Position numbers and translations under genes: made by a program. Shown here piece by piece: positions 1 to 8,762 of a DNA stretch of 64,000 bases. The notes under the pieces are model-generated. The model searched no databases, was not told the origin of the DNA, and saw only the letters and a program-made list of their open reading frames with translations. The first letter of the stretch is position 1, and each line of letters opens with the position of its first letter. This DNA comes from CAMCXT01 sp046302715 (lineage in GTDB: Bacteria > Bacteroidota > Bacteroidia > M30B66): assembly GCA_046302715.1 (NCBI GenBank), contig JBKCHQ010000106.1, forward strand, positions 1 through 64,000, given 5' to 3'.

Positions 1-801
1 CTGCGCAGCTGAGCCGATGAAAAGCTCTGTAAAATTGGTTTCCTGTTGCGTCATGATCATAATCATGTCGCCGCCGTTTTGTTCGGCATATTTCACTACT
101 TCTTCGCCTAAACTTTCTTTGCCGCCCTGTGCATTAATAAGCTCGGCGGTGAAGTTTACATCTGCTTTTTCAAGAAAATGCTTCACTTGTCCTAACTGCA
201 GTTTGAGTTTGGTTACCACCTCTTCGTCGTCTGTAAGGAGTATTGAAACTACTTTTACTTCGGCTTTAAAATATCGCGACAGTTCAATGGCTTTGTTAAC
301 TTTTTCGCGTGTTTCTTTTGTAAGATCGAGCGGTAAAACAATTTTCGAAAATCCGTCTTTACCGGGCTTGCCTTTAATGGTAAATACCGGCACCCTGCTT
401 TCGCGCACTACACGTAGGGCATTTGACCCTATAAAACGCTTTCGTAAACTACTGTCGGAACCGTTGGTGCCCATCACAATAAACGTAGCGCCTGCGGCCT
501 CGGCCATACGAACGGTTTCTTCATACACTTTTCCGTGAGCAATCATCGGAAGCACAAATAACCCCGATCTTTTTTGGGTTTCATCAGCGAGGGAGTTGAT
601 GCTTTCCCATAATTTCTGATGCAGCTTATCGCCGTCTTCGGAGGTGAAAAATCCCGAAAGTAAGCCCTGTTCACTGGCCACATGCAGGAGAATTAGGCTG
701 CCATTCAGCGTTTTTGCTATAACCTCAGCGTGATGCAGGGCAACATTACTTTGTTCTGAAAAATCTACCGGTACTAAAATGATTTTCTTTGAAGTGTTCA
801 T
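1..801 (-). CDS. Universal stress protein (tandem UspA domains), 3' end cut by window
   Basis: The reverse strand is open from an ATG at 801 to the window edge, giving 267 residues without a stop. The start reads MNTSKKIILVPVDFSEQS, the usual first beta strand of a UspA domain with its nucleotide-contacting Asp. A G-T-N-G loop followed by GSNALRVVRESRVPVF closes the first domain near residue 150. A second UspA domain starts at SKIVLPLDLTKE and ends at the edge with a similar IGSAAQ segment. Tandem Usp proteins of about 270-280 residues are common in Bacteroidota; they bind ATP or AMP and act in stress survival, but the exact role here is unknown. The ORF on the opposite strand over the same bases is its antisense shadow. 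Only the last few codons should be missing. Confidence 0.9.
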   Translation of the reverse strand, partial: MNTSKKIILVPVDFSEQSNVALHHAEVIAKTLNGSLILLHVASEQGLLSGFFTSEDGDKLHQKLWESINSLADETQKRSGLFVLPMIAHGKVYEETVRMAEAAGATFIVMGTNGSDSSLRKRFIGSNALRVVRESRVPVFTIKGKPGKDGFSKIVLPLDLTKETREKVNKAIELSRYFKAEVKVVSILLTDDEEVVTKLKLQLGQVKHFLEKADVNFTAELINAQGGKESLGEEVVKYAEQNGGDMIMIMTQQETNFTELFIGSAAQ

Positions 802-843
802 TTGCTTTTATTACTTTGAGTGCTGCAAATGTAATCATAATTG

Positions 844-1719
844 ATGAAGCCTTTTCCTAGTTCCGAATTAGTTCTTAATGCCGATGGTAGTGTATATCAT
901 CTCAAGCTGCAGCCCGAGCAGATTGCTGATGACATAATTGTGGTAGGCGATCAGGGCAGGGTTGAAGAGGTATCTCGAAATTTTGATTCTGTTGAATGCC
1001 GCATTCAAAATCGTGAATTCATTACGCATACAGGCATGTATCGCGGCAAGCGCATCAGCGTCATTTCTACAGGAATAGGCACCGACAATATCGATATTGT
1101 ATTGAATGAGCTCGATTCCTTGGTCAATATCGATTTAAAGGAGCGTTTGGTAAAATCTACCTTGAAATCGTTGCGCATTGTTCGTATCGGCACTTCGGGT
1201 ACGCTGATGCATGATATACCTGTCGACTCGGTTATTACCTCCTCACACGGATTGGGGTTTGACGGTTTGATGCATTTTTACCAGTTTGCACAGAAACATG
1301 ATGACATTGAATTGGCGGATGAAATTGCACAATTTCTAGAGCTACCTCATTCTTTAAATAAACCCTATGTTTGTAGTGCCGACGACGACTTGTTTGAACG
1401 TTTACGCATCGGATTTCACCAAGGAATTACGGCTACAGCCAGTGGATTTTATGGACCTCAGGGAAGAAAATTAAGGATTGAACCCGCCGTACCCGATTTG
1501 AACGAACGCATGATGCAGTTTACCTCAAGAAATGGACATCACATAACAAACTTCGAAATGGAGACTTCGGCATTGTATGGATTATCCAGTGCCTTGGGTC
1601 ACAAAGCCTGTACATTATGCGTTATCATTGCAAACCGCGCCCGACTCGAATACAGTAAAAATTATAAACCTGCGATGAATATGCTTATAGGTACTGTTTT
1701 GGACCGTTTAAGCGAATAA
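844..1719 (+). CDS. Nucleoside phosphorylase (uridine/purine phosphorylase family)
   Basis: A 291-residue cytosolic enzyme of the PNP/UDP phosphorylase family, which cleaves nucleosides with phosphate to a base and ribose-1-phosphate. Visible family features are the early IIVVGDQGRV strand, STGIGTDNIDIVLNEL (phosphate and ribose loop), RIGTSGTL, and NFEMETSALYGL, whose Glu-Met-Glu contacts the ribose in this family. Overall it resembles uridine phosphorylase most, but the base specificity cannot be read from the sequence. A TTG lies in frame just before the ATG at 844; I prefer the ATG. The gene is followed after three bases by the SirB1-like gene, so the two are probably cotranscribed. Confidence 0.88.
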   Translation: MKPFPSSELVLNADGSVYHLKLQPEQIADDIIVVGDQGRVEEVSRNFDSVECRIQNREFITHTGMYRGKRISVISTGIGTDNIDIVLNELDSLVNIDLKERLVKSTLKSLRIVRIGTSGTLMHDIPVDSVITSSHGLGFDGLMHFYQFAQKHDDIELADEIAQFLELPHSLNKPYVCSADDDLFERLRIGFHQGITATASGFYGPQGRKLRIEPAVPDLNERMMQFTSRNGHHITNFEMETSALYGLSSALGHKACTLCVIIANRARLEYSKNYKPAMNMLIGTVLDRLSE

Positions 1720-1722
1720 ATC

Positions 1723-2583
1723 ATGAAAGAGAACGAACTTCAGGCATTAATCCATTTGTTGGAAGACCCCGACGAGGAAGTATTTTCGGCGGTAAAAGAG
1801 CAAATCATGCTTATGGGCGAGGAGATAATTCCTGCTTTGGAACATGCCTGGGAAAATACCTTTAATAACGCCCTGCAATCGCGCATTGAAAACCTGATTC
1901 ATGATATTCAGATGGATCGTGTGCGTCAGGAATTGAGGATTTGGGCTGAAACCGGCGGTACCGATTTGCTTGCAGGCACACTGCTTATTTCACGGTATCA
2001 ATATCCCGATTTGGATGAAGAACAGATACGGAAGCAAATTGATCTTATTAAACGTGACGTTTGGCTCGAAATTAATGGCAATCTAACCGCTTTCGAAAAA
2101 GTTAAAGTTATCAATCACATCCTTTTTGATGTGTACCAGTTTTCGGGCAATACAACCAACTATCACGCCCCACAAAACTCGTATATCAATAATGTACTTG
2201 AAAGCAAAAAAGGGAATCCCCTTCTTTTATCCATCTTGTATTCGGTAATTGCCCAAGGACTAAACATTCCAATTTACGGGGTTAATTTACCAGAACACTT
2301 TATTTTGGCGTATCGAGATGAGTTTACGCTCCATAAAGAAGGAGAGGCCGAACCTATACTTTTTTACATCAATCCCTTTAGTCGCGGTGCGGTATTTAGC
2401 AAACGCGAGATTGACACCTTCTTGAAGCAATTGAAGCTCGAGGCCAATCCCATTTTCTATGAAAGTTGCCCCAATACTGCGATAATAAGCAGGCAGCTGC
2501 GAAATTTGATTCACTCCTACGAAAAATTAGGGTATCCCAATAAAGTAGAGGAACTCAATAGCTTACTAGAGATTCTTCAGTGA
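1723..2583 (+). CDS. SirB1-family transglutaminase-like protein
   Basis: This 286-residue protein matches the SirB1/Transglut_core2 family. The N-terminal 90 residues are helical and HEAT-like (DPDEEVFSAVKEQIMLMG). The core follows with SKKGNPLLLSILYSVIAQ and VNLPEHFILAY, the KGNP and P-x-HF motifs typical of the family. The biochemical activity of these proteins is not established; most lack a proven transglutaminase or protease function. The gene starts directly after the nucleoside phosphorylase and ends one base from the convergent gene that follows, with no room for a conventional terminator. Confidence 0.85.
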   Translation: MKENELQALIHLLEDPDEEVFSAVKEQIMLMGEEIIPALEHAWENTFNNALQSRIENLIHDIQMDRVRQELRIWAETGGTDLLAGTLLISRYQYPDLDEEQIRKQIDLIKRDVWLEINGNLTAFEKVKVINHILFDVYQFSGNTTNYHAPQNSYINNVLESKKGNPLLLSILYSVIAQGLNIPIYGVNLPEHFILAYRDEFTLHKEGEAEPILFYINPFSRGAVFSKREIDTFLKQLKLEANPIFYESCPNTAIISRQLRNLIHSYEKLGYPNKVEELNSLLEILQ

Positions 2584-2584
2584 T

Positions 2585-3283
2585 TTATGGGGTGGAACCC
2601 TTTCTTTTTAGTTTAATAGGGAGTTTTTGCGGCCGTCGTTTTTTAGGGTAACGCTTGAGAATAAAACGGGAAACCTGGTCGGGAGCTCTGCTGCATCTAA
2701 ACGTCCAGCCCTGATTTAAATCTAATTTTCGATAAATAAAAAATGAACCATCTTTCAACGCCGAAACCGGAGCCAGCAGCAGCGTTAAAAATTCTGTAGT
2801 TGGCGTTGAATAGCCAAATAGTACAAAATTATTTAAGGCATAAACCGATCGTTCAGGCTTTCGTTTTCTTTTATATTCTAAAAAAACACTATCGCACCTA
2901 ATTTCGATGAGTCGGCCCCTGCGTGGCATTTCGGCAGTGTCGCCCTTTAACTTATAATAGAGCATGTTCTTTTCCCTAAATAAAGGCCGCCGCTTAGAAT
3001 TTGCATTTGAAAATTCTAACTGATAGGACTCAGTTTTCAAGCCTTTTTCTATAGCCTGACTTTCCAGCAAAAAGCCGTATGTAAGTCGAATAGGAAGTTC
3101 ATATTCGACCGTATCGGAGGCATCCAACAATCGAAAAAAAATAAGGCTGTCATTCGTGTTCAGGATGATGCATTCCAGCAGTACATCCTTTTCCCGTAAA
3201 AAAATAATGTCCTGCCCGATGCTCTTTCCGCAGTTAATTACGAACAGTATAACAATGAAGCATTTAAAGCCGCTGGAAGACAT
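2585..3283 (-). CDS. Hypothetical secreted protein
   Basis: I do not recognise this 232-residue protein. It starts with a signal peptide (hydrophobic FIVILFVINCGKSIGQ near residues 9-24), so it should be exported. The mature part has many short beta-like segments, including two stretches about where and how a value is stored (LLECIILNTNDSLIFFRLL and LIEIRCDSVFLEYKR), which may be a weak internal duplication. The C-terminus is very basic (KRYPKKRRPQKLPIKLKRK). It is transcribed divergently from the phosphoribosyltransferase gene and converges on the SirB1-like gene. It may be specific to this lineage. Confidence 0.7.
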   Translation of the reverse strand: MSSSGFKCFIVILFVINCGKSIGQDIIFLREKDVLLECIILNTNDSLIFFRLLDASDTVEYELPIRLTYGFLLESQAIEKGLKTESYQLEFSNANSKRRPLFREKNMLYYKLKGDTAEMPRRGRLIEIRCDSVFLEYKRKRKPERSVYALNNFVLFGYSTPTTEFLTLLLAPVSALKDGSFFIYRKLDLNQGWTFRCSRAPDQVSRFILKRYPKKRRPQKLPIKLKRKGSTP

Positions 3284-3320
3284 TTAATCACAAAATTAAT
3301 GTAAAGCTGGGCACGATTAC

Positions 3321-3328
3321 TATTTTTG
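3321..3328 (+). promoter_or_regulatory. -7 promoter element (TATTTTTG)
   Basis: The octamer TATTTTTG fits the Bacteroidota -7 consensus TAnnTTTG and ends 7 bases before the ATG of the phosphoribosyltransferase gene. A transcript from it would have almost no leader. No TTTG lies at the expected distance upstream, so the assignment rests on the -7 box alone. Confidence 0.45.
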
Positions 3329-3335
3329 TGATACT

Positions 3336-3833
3336 ATGAACGGCCAACTTATTTTAACGCCTCAAAAAGTGAAGCAAAAACTGAAGCGCATTGCACTTCA
3401 GATACTGGAACGCAATCACGAAAAAAAAATAATATTGGTTGGAATAGAAAAACGAGGCCTTGAATTAGCGCAACTTTTAGCCGAAGATTTACAAAGATTT
3501 GGACCGCATCCCGTTACTGTGGCATTCATTCGAATCAATAAAGAAAATCCTTTAGAAAATCCAGTTGTGAGCCATATTGAACATGACGATCTCCTGCAGT
3601 CTGCGTTAATTATTGTAGATGACGTGCAAAATTCAGGGCGAACTATGATGTATGCTATTAGGCATTTTCTGGACCTTCCGATACCCTCTATCCAAACCTG
3701 TATTTTGGTGAATCGTGGGCACAATCAATTTCCTGTGCATTGCGATTATGTAGGTCTAGCGCTTTCAACCACCTTGCAGGAACATGTACGTGTAGAGGTT
3801 AGCGGCAGCGAAGTTGAGGTGTATTTAAGTTAG
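3336..3833 (+). CDS. PyrR-like phosphoribosyltransferase
   Basis: A 165-residue type I phosphoribosyltransferase. The PRPP-binding loop is VDDVQNSGRT at residues 94-103, preceded by the hydrophobic strand ALII; ILVGIEKRGLELAQLLAE (33-50) is the flanking pyrophosphate-loop region. Length and layout are those of PyrR, the uracil phosphoribosyltransferase that in some bacteria also regulates pyrimidine genes by attenuation. No pyr genes or PyrR-binding leader are present here, so enzymatic rather than regulatory function is the safer assumption, and hypoxanthine/guanine specificity is not excluded. It is a monocistronic gene ending in a hairpin terminator. Confidence 0.82.
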   Translation: MNGQLILTPQKVKQKLKRIALQILERNHEKKIILVGIEKRGLELAQLLAEDLQRFGPHPVTVAFIRINKENPLENPVVSHIEHDDLLQSALIIVDDVQNSGRTMMYAIRHFLDLPIPSIQTCILVNRGHNQFPVHCDYVGLALSTTLQEHVRVEVSGSEVEVYLS

Positions 3834-3846
3834 AAGATATAAATTC

Positions 3847-3886
3847 AATAAGGTCGCAATACCCAAGAGGGCCTTATTATTCTTTT
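3847..3886 (+). terminator. Intrinsic terminator between convergent genes
   Basis: A nine-pair stem (3847-3855 with 3870-3878, one G-T pair) encloses a 14-base loop and is followed by a T-rich run, ATTCTTTTTG. It lies 13 bases after the phosphoribosyltransferase stop. The stem would also form in transcripts of nusB from the other side, though without a good T run there. Confidence 0.6.
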
Positions 3887-3896
3887 TGCTCAAGAT

Positions 3897-4841
3897 TTAT
3901 TCAACCAAGCCGCGGCCTGCTTTAACAATCTTATTCTTCTTCTTATAGTCGGCCACCAATTTATCTAAAATCCCGTTGATGAAGTTTTTACTCTGTGGGC
4001 TTGAGTAATCTTTAGAAAGTTCTATGTATTCGTCGAGGCTTACTTTGACTGGAATTGACGGAAAGCAGGTTAATTCGCACATGGCCATCTTCATCAGAAT
4101 AATGTCCATTTTCGCCACACGCTCTATTTCCCAGTTTTCCGCTTTTTGAGCAATCTCTTTCTCAAAATCCTCGTGATGCAAAATAGTTTGACGGTATAAT
4201 TCAGTCGCAAATTTTCGGTCCTCGTCAGATTCTTTCTGCAATGGCATCAATTTAAAGGCGCACTCTTCCTCCTTTATGTTCCTAATGGTTTTATAAACGC
4301 CATGCTGCATTATTTCAATCTCATCCAGCCAGTAAATGCTTCGCTCCTCCAACATTAATCGAATAAGCTCTGAAGGGAATACATGATGTTCGTAAATCCA
4401 GCAAACCAATTCCTGGTCTTCTTTAAAACTTGGGGCGTTTTTATGGAGATACTCTACAAATACAGCTTCATTGCGAAACTGCATGAAGATTTTACGCACT
4501 AACTCCTGCTGCCCAATCCAGTTAATTTTAAGCTTATAGAGCTTTTCCTGCAGACCTTCGTGATTGCCTATTTTTTGAATAATGCGATTCTCAACGAAAT
4601 TAAGGCTCGGATTTAGATCTTCTGCTGTTGGAAGGTGCTTTTGCCTGCGTTCATGAATGAGATTTTCGGCAGCATCTCTAAATTCAGGAAGAATAGAAAG
4701 ATACGTTAAGTAAATCTCATACACCTTGTCGATGCTATGAAACAATTCTTTTTCACCCAGACGCACATCGTCCTGCCCCGACTGAAAAAAGGCATAAAGC
4801 GCTTTAAGTACTTTTTCTCGTATATGCCTTCTGTTGAGCAT
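3897..4841 (-). CDS. nusB: Transcription antitermination protein NusB
   Basis: This 314-residue protein carries the NusB fold in its C-terminal part (from about residue 180), with LMKMAMCELTCFPSIPVK and SLDEYIELSKDYSSPQSKNF, the motif pattern of the antiterminator that binds boxA RNA with NusE. Proteobacterial NusB is about 140 residues; the roughly 170-residue N-terminal helical extension is the form usual in Bacteroidota. The N-terminus MLNRRHIREKVLKALYAF is itself NusB-like, so the family's first helix sits at the start and the extension is an internal insertion. It begins one base after the stop of the amino-acid dehydrogenase gene, so the two form an operon. Confidence 0.93.
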   Translation of the reverse strand: MLNRRHIREKVLKALYAFFQSGQDDVRLGEKELFHSIDKVYEIYLTYLSILPEFRDAAENLIHERRQKHLPTAEDLNPSLNFVENRIIQKIGNHEGLQEKLYKLKINWIGQQELVRKIFMQFRNEAVFVEYLHKNAPSFKEDQELVCWIYEHHVFPSELIRLMLEERSIYWLDEIEIMQHGVYKTIRNIKEEECAFKLMPLQKESDEDRKFATELYRQTILHHEDFEKEIAQKAENWEIERVAKMDIILMKMAMCELTCFPSIPVKVSLDEYIELSKDYSSPQSKNFINGILDKLVADYKKKNKIVKAGRGLVE

Positions 4842-4842
4842 G

Positions 4843-5955
4843 TTAAAAGGATAGTTTTATGCGGCCTACGGAGTCGATTCTTTTTTCTGCTAATCGTTTA
4901 GCCGCTTCGATGGTAGGGATATTTTCATTTCGGGCAATGCCAAAAACATGACAAGCAGCATCGTAGATATGTTCCGTTTTTGCGTAAGCACGTTCACGGT
5001 TATAGCCTTCAAGCTCTATAGATACATTGATAAGCCCGCCAGCATTAATCAAAAAATCTGGAGCATACAAAATGCCTTTATCCTTTACCATTTGACCATG
5101 TACTTCTTCTTCGGCCAGCTGATTATTGGCTGCACCAGCGATAATGGAGCATTTCAAACGTGAAAGTGAATCGGTATTTACCGAAGCGCCCAAGGCACAA
5201 GGGGCATAAATATCGATGTCTAAATCGAATAACTGATCGCCTTCCACTACATTTACGCCTGAAGATTGGGTCAATACGCTGTTGATATTGTCTTTATTGA
5301 TGTCGTTAATCCAAACTTTAGCCCCTTCTTTTACTAAATGGGCAACCAGATGCTGGCCTACTTTTCCAACGCCCTGAACAGCGACTTTTTTGCCATTTAA
5401 GCTATCATTCCCAAAAACCTCTTTGGCAGAAGCCTTCATTCCTAAATAAACTCCGTACGCCGTAACCGGAGATGGATCGCCGCCACCGCCTAGTATTTCA
5501 GGTAAACCGGTAACATGCTTGGTTTCCATGGCAATATATTCAATATCGCGTGTACCAATATTCACATCTTCGGCGGTGATGTATCTGCCGGCAAGGCCAT
5601 CAACAAATTTACCGAAGCGTCTGAGCATAGCTTCAGTTTTCTGATTACGGGCATCGCCAATTATTACAGCCTTTCCACCACCCAGATTTAAACCGGTAAT
5701 TGCTGCTTTATAGGTCATGCCCCGCGACAGGCGCAATACATCGGTAAGCGCCTCTGCTTCGGTTTTGTATGTCCACATGCGCGTACCGCCCAATGCAGGA
5801 CCTAAATGGGTATTGTGTATGGCAACTATGGCTTTTAAGCCTGTGGCTCGATCATAAAAATGTACTACCTGTTCGTGGCCGCCTTGTTCCATGCCTGTTA
5901 AGGCTGAGGTCACTTCTTGGGCAACCGATGTATTTAATTCAGTTGTTTGAGCCAT
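4843..5955 (-). CDS. Leu/Val/Phe/Glu-type amino-acid dehydrogenase
   Basis: A 370-residue NAD-dependent amino-acid dehydrogenase of the Glu/Leu/Phe/Val family, which reversibly deaminates an amino acid to its 2-oxo acid. The catalytic region reads GMTYKAAITGLNLGGGKAVI (residues 79-98) with Lys83 and Lys95 as the expected substrate and catalytic lysines. VAVQGVGKVGQHL (191-203) is the dinucleotide loop, with Gly195, 197 and 200. Length fits leucine dehydrogenase better than the larger hexameric glutamate dehydrogenases; exact substrate is uncertain. It is first gene of an operon with nusB, and a well-formed promoter lies about 95 bases upstream. Confidence 0.88.
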   Translation of the reverse strand: MAQTTELNTSVAQEVTSALTGMEQGGHEQVVHFYDRATGLKAIVAIHNTHLGPALGGTRMWTYKTEAEALTDVLRLSRGMTYKAAITGLNLGGGKAVIIGDARNQKTEAMLRRFGKFVDGLAGRYITAEDVNIGTRDIEYIAMETKHVTGLPEILGGGGDPSPVTAYGVYLGMKASAKEVFGNDSLNGKKVAVQGVGKVGQHLVAHLVKEGAKVWINDINKDNINSVLTQSSGVNVVEGDQLFDLDIDIYAPCALGASVNTDSLSRLKCSIIAGAANNQLAEEEVHGQMVKDKGILYAPDFLINAGGLINVSIELEGYNRERAYAKTEHIYDAACHVFGIARNENIPTIEAAKRLAEKRIDSVGRIKLSF

Positions 5956-6031
5956 GTGATTTGTTTTCTTTTGGGAGTTTGAGTTAGGTCAATAGCTGGG
6001 ATTTTCAATATTTTTGCTTCAGTATTAGTAT

Positions 6032-6046
6032 CCCCGCAAATCGGGG
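6032..6046 (-). promoter_or_regulatory. Short dyad at the 5' end of the dehydrogenase-nusB leader
   Basis: CCCCG and CGGGG flank a five-base loop. The dyad starts about three bases downstream of the -7 box of the minus-strand promoter, so it would form the very 5' end of that transcript. It could be an operator or an mRNA-stabilising stem; nothing in the sequence decides between them. Confidence 0.35.
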
Positions 6047-6048
6047 CA

Positions 6049-6079
6049 CAAAAGTACACGATTTTACACACCCCGCAAA
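6049..6079 (-). promoter_or_regulatory. Promoter of the dehydrogenase-nusB operon
   Basis: On the minus strand TTTG (6079-6076), 19 bases, then TACTTTTG (6056-6049) match the Bacteroidota -33/-7 consensus in both boxes and spacing. Transcription should start near 6044, leaving a leader of about 90 bases. Confidence 0.7.
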
Positions 6080-6098
6080 ATTCAAGAAGCAGGAACCT

Positions 6099-7901
6099 AT
6101 GAAATCATTGAAATTTCTTAATGCCTATCTCCTGCGCTATAAAACAAGGCTGTTATTGGGGGTGGTTTTTGTTACGGTATCGAACATTTTTGCCATTTAT
6201 CCGGCCGAGATTTTACGCAAGGGTATTGATATGGTGCACCATGGCATTCAGGTGTATTTTCAGTTTAAAGGCGCATCGCTCGAGAGCGACTTGATTAGTG
6301 GCTTTTTTACGCTATTGCTTATTTTAGGTTTGGCTGTAATCTGCACAGCGCTTTTAAAAGGGCTATTTATGTTTTTTATGCGGCAAACTATAATTGTAAT
6401 GTCGCGCCTGGTGGAGTATGATTTAAAAAACGACATTTTTGCTCAATATCAGCGGCTCGATTACGCTTTTTATAAAAGAAATAAAACCGGCGACCTTATG
6501 GCTCGCATCGGCGAAGACGTGAGTCAGGTGAGGATGTATGTAGGGCCAGCCATAATGTACGCGATAAGTACGGTTACCTTGTTTTTTCTGGTACTAGGAC
6601 GCATGGTTTCGGTAGAGCCCGAGTTAACACTTTATGTGTTGAGCCCGCTGCCTATTTTGGCTTTGGCCATTTATTTAGTGAATTCCACTGTAATCAAGAA
6701 AAGCGAACGTGTGCAGCAGCAACTTTCGTTAATATCGTCACGTGTGCAGGAAAGCCTGTCTGGTATTAGGGTTGTTAAAGCCTATGCTAAAGAACATTAT
6801 TATGCAAACGTTTTTGGGGCGGAGACCGAGGAATATAAAAACAGAAATTTAACATTGGTGCAAATAAGCGCACTTTTTCAGCCGCTCATTGTGGTATTAA
6901 TCGGCTTAAGTACACTAATTACAGTGTATGTGGGTGGGTTAAAAGTGCAAACGGGCGAAATTTCGGCAGGTATTATTGGCGAATTTATTCTTTACGTAAA
7001 TATGCTTACTTGGCCGGTAGCCAGTATTGGCTGGGTAACTTCTATTGTTCAAAGAGCCGCCGCTTCGCAGGTACGTATTAATGAGTTTATGGAACAAAAG
7101 CCCGGTGTAGTTAACGAAACAAGCGAGCCATTTACGCTGCAAGGTAACATCGAGTTTAAGGAGGTGTATTTCCGTTATCCCGAAAGTGGTATAGAGGCCT
7201 TACACGATATTAGTTTTACCCTGGAAAAAGGAAAATCGTTGGCTTTTGTGGGCAGAACCGGATCGGGCAAAAGTACTATTGCCGCTTTGGTTACACGACT
7301 TTATGATGTTGACCATGGCCAAATTTTGATTGACGGTAAATCGCTCCAGAATATTAATCTCGATCATTACCGCTCTTCGCTTTCGTATGTTCCGCAAGAT
7401 GTATTTCTTTTTTCAGACACCATAAAGGCAAATATCTCTTTTGGTTTTCATCCCTCGCAGGTGCCTCAAAATGAAATGCCACTCATTGAACAAGCTGCTA
7501 CGGATGCTGCAATATTAGAACACATCGAAGCATTTTCTGAAAAATTTGAAACTCGAATTGGCGAAAGAGGGGTAACGCTTTCGGGGGGACAAAAGCAACG
7601 AATTTCAATTGCTCGGGCTCTTGTGCGTAATCCTCAATTATTAATTTTCGATGATTGTTTAAGTGCTGTAGATACTGCTACCGAAGAAACTATATTAAAC
7701 AATCTAAAGCGAAAAATGGAGGGTAAAACTTGCATTTTTATTGCACATCGCATTTCAACCATTAAGCATTGCGATGAAATTATTGTTCTTGAAAATGGCC
7801 GTATAGCCGAAAAAGGATCGCACCAAGAGCTTATTGCCCAAGAAGGGATATATGCTTCGATGTACCGAAAACAATTGCTCGAAGAAAAATCCTCTGTTTA
7901 G
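6099..7901 (+). CDS. ABC exporter half-transporter (MdlA/MsbA type)
   Basis: This 600-residue fusion has an N-terminal six-helix exporter domain (residues about 15-320) and a C-terminal ATPase. In the ATPase, Walker A is GRTGSGKST (about 384-392), the signature is LSGGQKQR (about 492), Walker B runs into FDDCLSAVD (about 516), and the H-loop is IFIAHRIST. The residue after the Walker B aspartate is Asp instead of the catalytic Glu, as in MdlA/MdlB-like exporters, suggesting either a heterodimer partner elsewhere or slow hydrolysis. Substrate is unknown; lipids, peptides and drugs are all plausible. It is transcribed divergently from the dehydrogenase operon. Confidence 0.9.
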   Translation: MKSLKFLNAYLLRYKTRLLLGVVFVTVSNIFAIYPAEILRKGIDMVHHGIQVYFQFKGASLESDLISGFFTLLLILGLAVICTALLKGLFMFFMRQTIIVMSRLVEYDLKNDIFAQYQRLDYAFYKRNKTGDLMARIGEDVSQVRMYVGPAIMYAISTVTLFFLVLGRMVSVEPELTLYVLSPLPILALAIYLVNSTVIKKSERVQQQLSLISSRVQESLSGIRVVKAYAKEHYYANVFGAETEEYKNRNLTLVQISALFQPLIVVLIGLSTLITVYVGGLKVQTGEISAGIIGEFILYVNMLTWPVASIGWVTSIVQRAAASQVRINEFMEQKPGVVNETSEPFTLQGNIEFKEVYFRYPESGIEALHDISFTLEKGKSLAFVGRTGSGKSTIAALVTRLYDVDHGQILIDGKSLQNINLDHYRSSLSYVPQDVFLFSDTIKANISFGFHPSQVPQNEMPLIEQAATDAAILEHIEAFSEKFETRIGERGVTLSGGQKQRISIARALVRNPQLLIFDDCLSAVDTATEETILNNLKRKMEGKTCIFIAHRISTIKHCDEIIVLENGRIAEKGSHQELIAQEGIYASMYRKQLLEEKSSV

Positions 7902-7910
7902 GTTTAGATT

Positions 7911-8762
7911 CTAACGGGGCTTTGCCAGCCCTTTTTCAGGTTTTTTGAAGTTTTTCTGTTCCTCTTTGTCGTTTCTGGCCTCGAAATTTCTGATAAACTT
8001 CCATTTACCTTTTTCGAAAACGTAGGCATCGGTAGAAAAATCGGGACTATAAAATGCATACTGGCCCTCCAACGTAGAATTTGGCGGCACCAGATGGTCG
8101 AAGACTATATGCTGGTTGGTCTCGAAATAACGCAGACTTACAGCTGCATCCTCGGCATATTCAAGCAAAACTCGATGCTTAAGAATCTTACCCTCCTGAA
8201 AAATTGGAGATCCAAACTTAACATTCTTACCAGTTATCTGCATAACGTCAATAATCTTTCGGTTGCTAAGGGCAGTATTGCCGTCCCAACCTAAAAGCGT
8301 GTAGGTTTTTTTACGCTTGTATTTTGTATAAATTATCTTGTAATACAAAGCTCCGTACCAATGAGCAGCATTTAATGCCCTAAATTCAGGTTTAGAAATA
8401 CTGTCCGAATCATCAATTAAAACTAAGGTCTTACCTCTAGCTTTTTTAGAATCGGCGAATCTAACGCGTCCGTAATATTTGTACGTTCCGTCTAATTGTG
8501 GAATATTCCACGTTATCAGCAGAAAGGTATTGTCGGGCGCACGTAGGACGGAAATGGACCTTATGGTGTCTAGGCCATTAAACGAAGATTGGGGCAGGCT
8601 TAAAACAGAATCAATGAGTGTCTCCACTTTTCGGCCAAACTCCATTCTTTTTTCTGCATCAGAATCATTAAGCATGGCTCGGGCACTTTCAGAAAGCCCC
8701 ATCTGGCCGTAAAGTCCGGAAATGGAAATGCTGTAAATGAAGATTATGCGTCGAAAAACCAT
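7911..8762 (-). CDS. Hypothetical secreted protein
   Basis: I do not recognise a named domain. From the ATG at 8762 the protein has 283 residues and starts with MVFRRIIFIYSISISGLYGQ, a clean signal peptide; an upstream in-frame ATG at 8777 would add five residues. The mature part has many aromatic strands (YKYYGRVRF, WYGALYYKIIYTKYK, GWDGNTALSNRKIIDVMQI). It recalls Bacteroidota periplasmic proteins of unknown role. The C-terminus is basic. Its start overlaps the end of the dihydroorotase-like gene by about 19 bases, so it belongs to the BatA-dihydroorotase-like operon. Confidence 0.75.
   Translation of the reverse strand: MVFRRIIFIYSISISGLYGQMGLSESARAMLNDSDAEKRMEFGRKVETLIDSVLSLPQSSFNGLDTIRSISVLRAPDNTFLLITWNIPQLDGTYKYYGRVRFADSKKARGKTLVLIDDSDSISKPEFRALNAAHWYGALYYKIIYTKYKRKKTYTLLGWDGNTALSNRKIIDVMQITGKNVKFGSPIFQEGKILKHRVLLEYAEDAAVSLRYFETNQHIVFDHLVPPNSTLEGQYAFYSPDFSTDAYVFEKGKWKFIRNFEARNDKEEQKNFKKPEKGLAKPR

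Noticed and set aside
17..538. Plus-strand ORF of 173 residues at the left edge
   Set aside because: It is antisense to the Usp gene, whose frame on the minus strand has clear domain matches; the plus-strand protein is Ser/Thr-rich without domain features.
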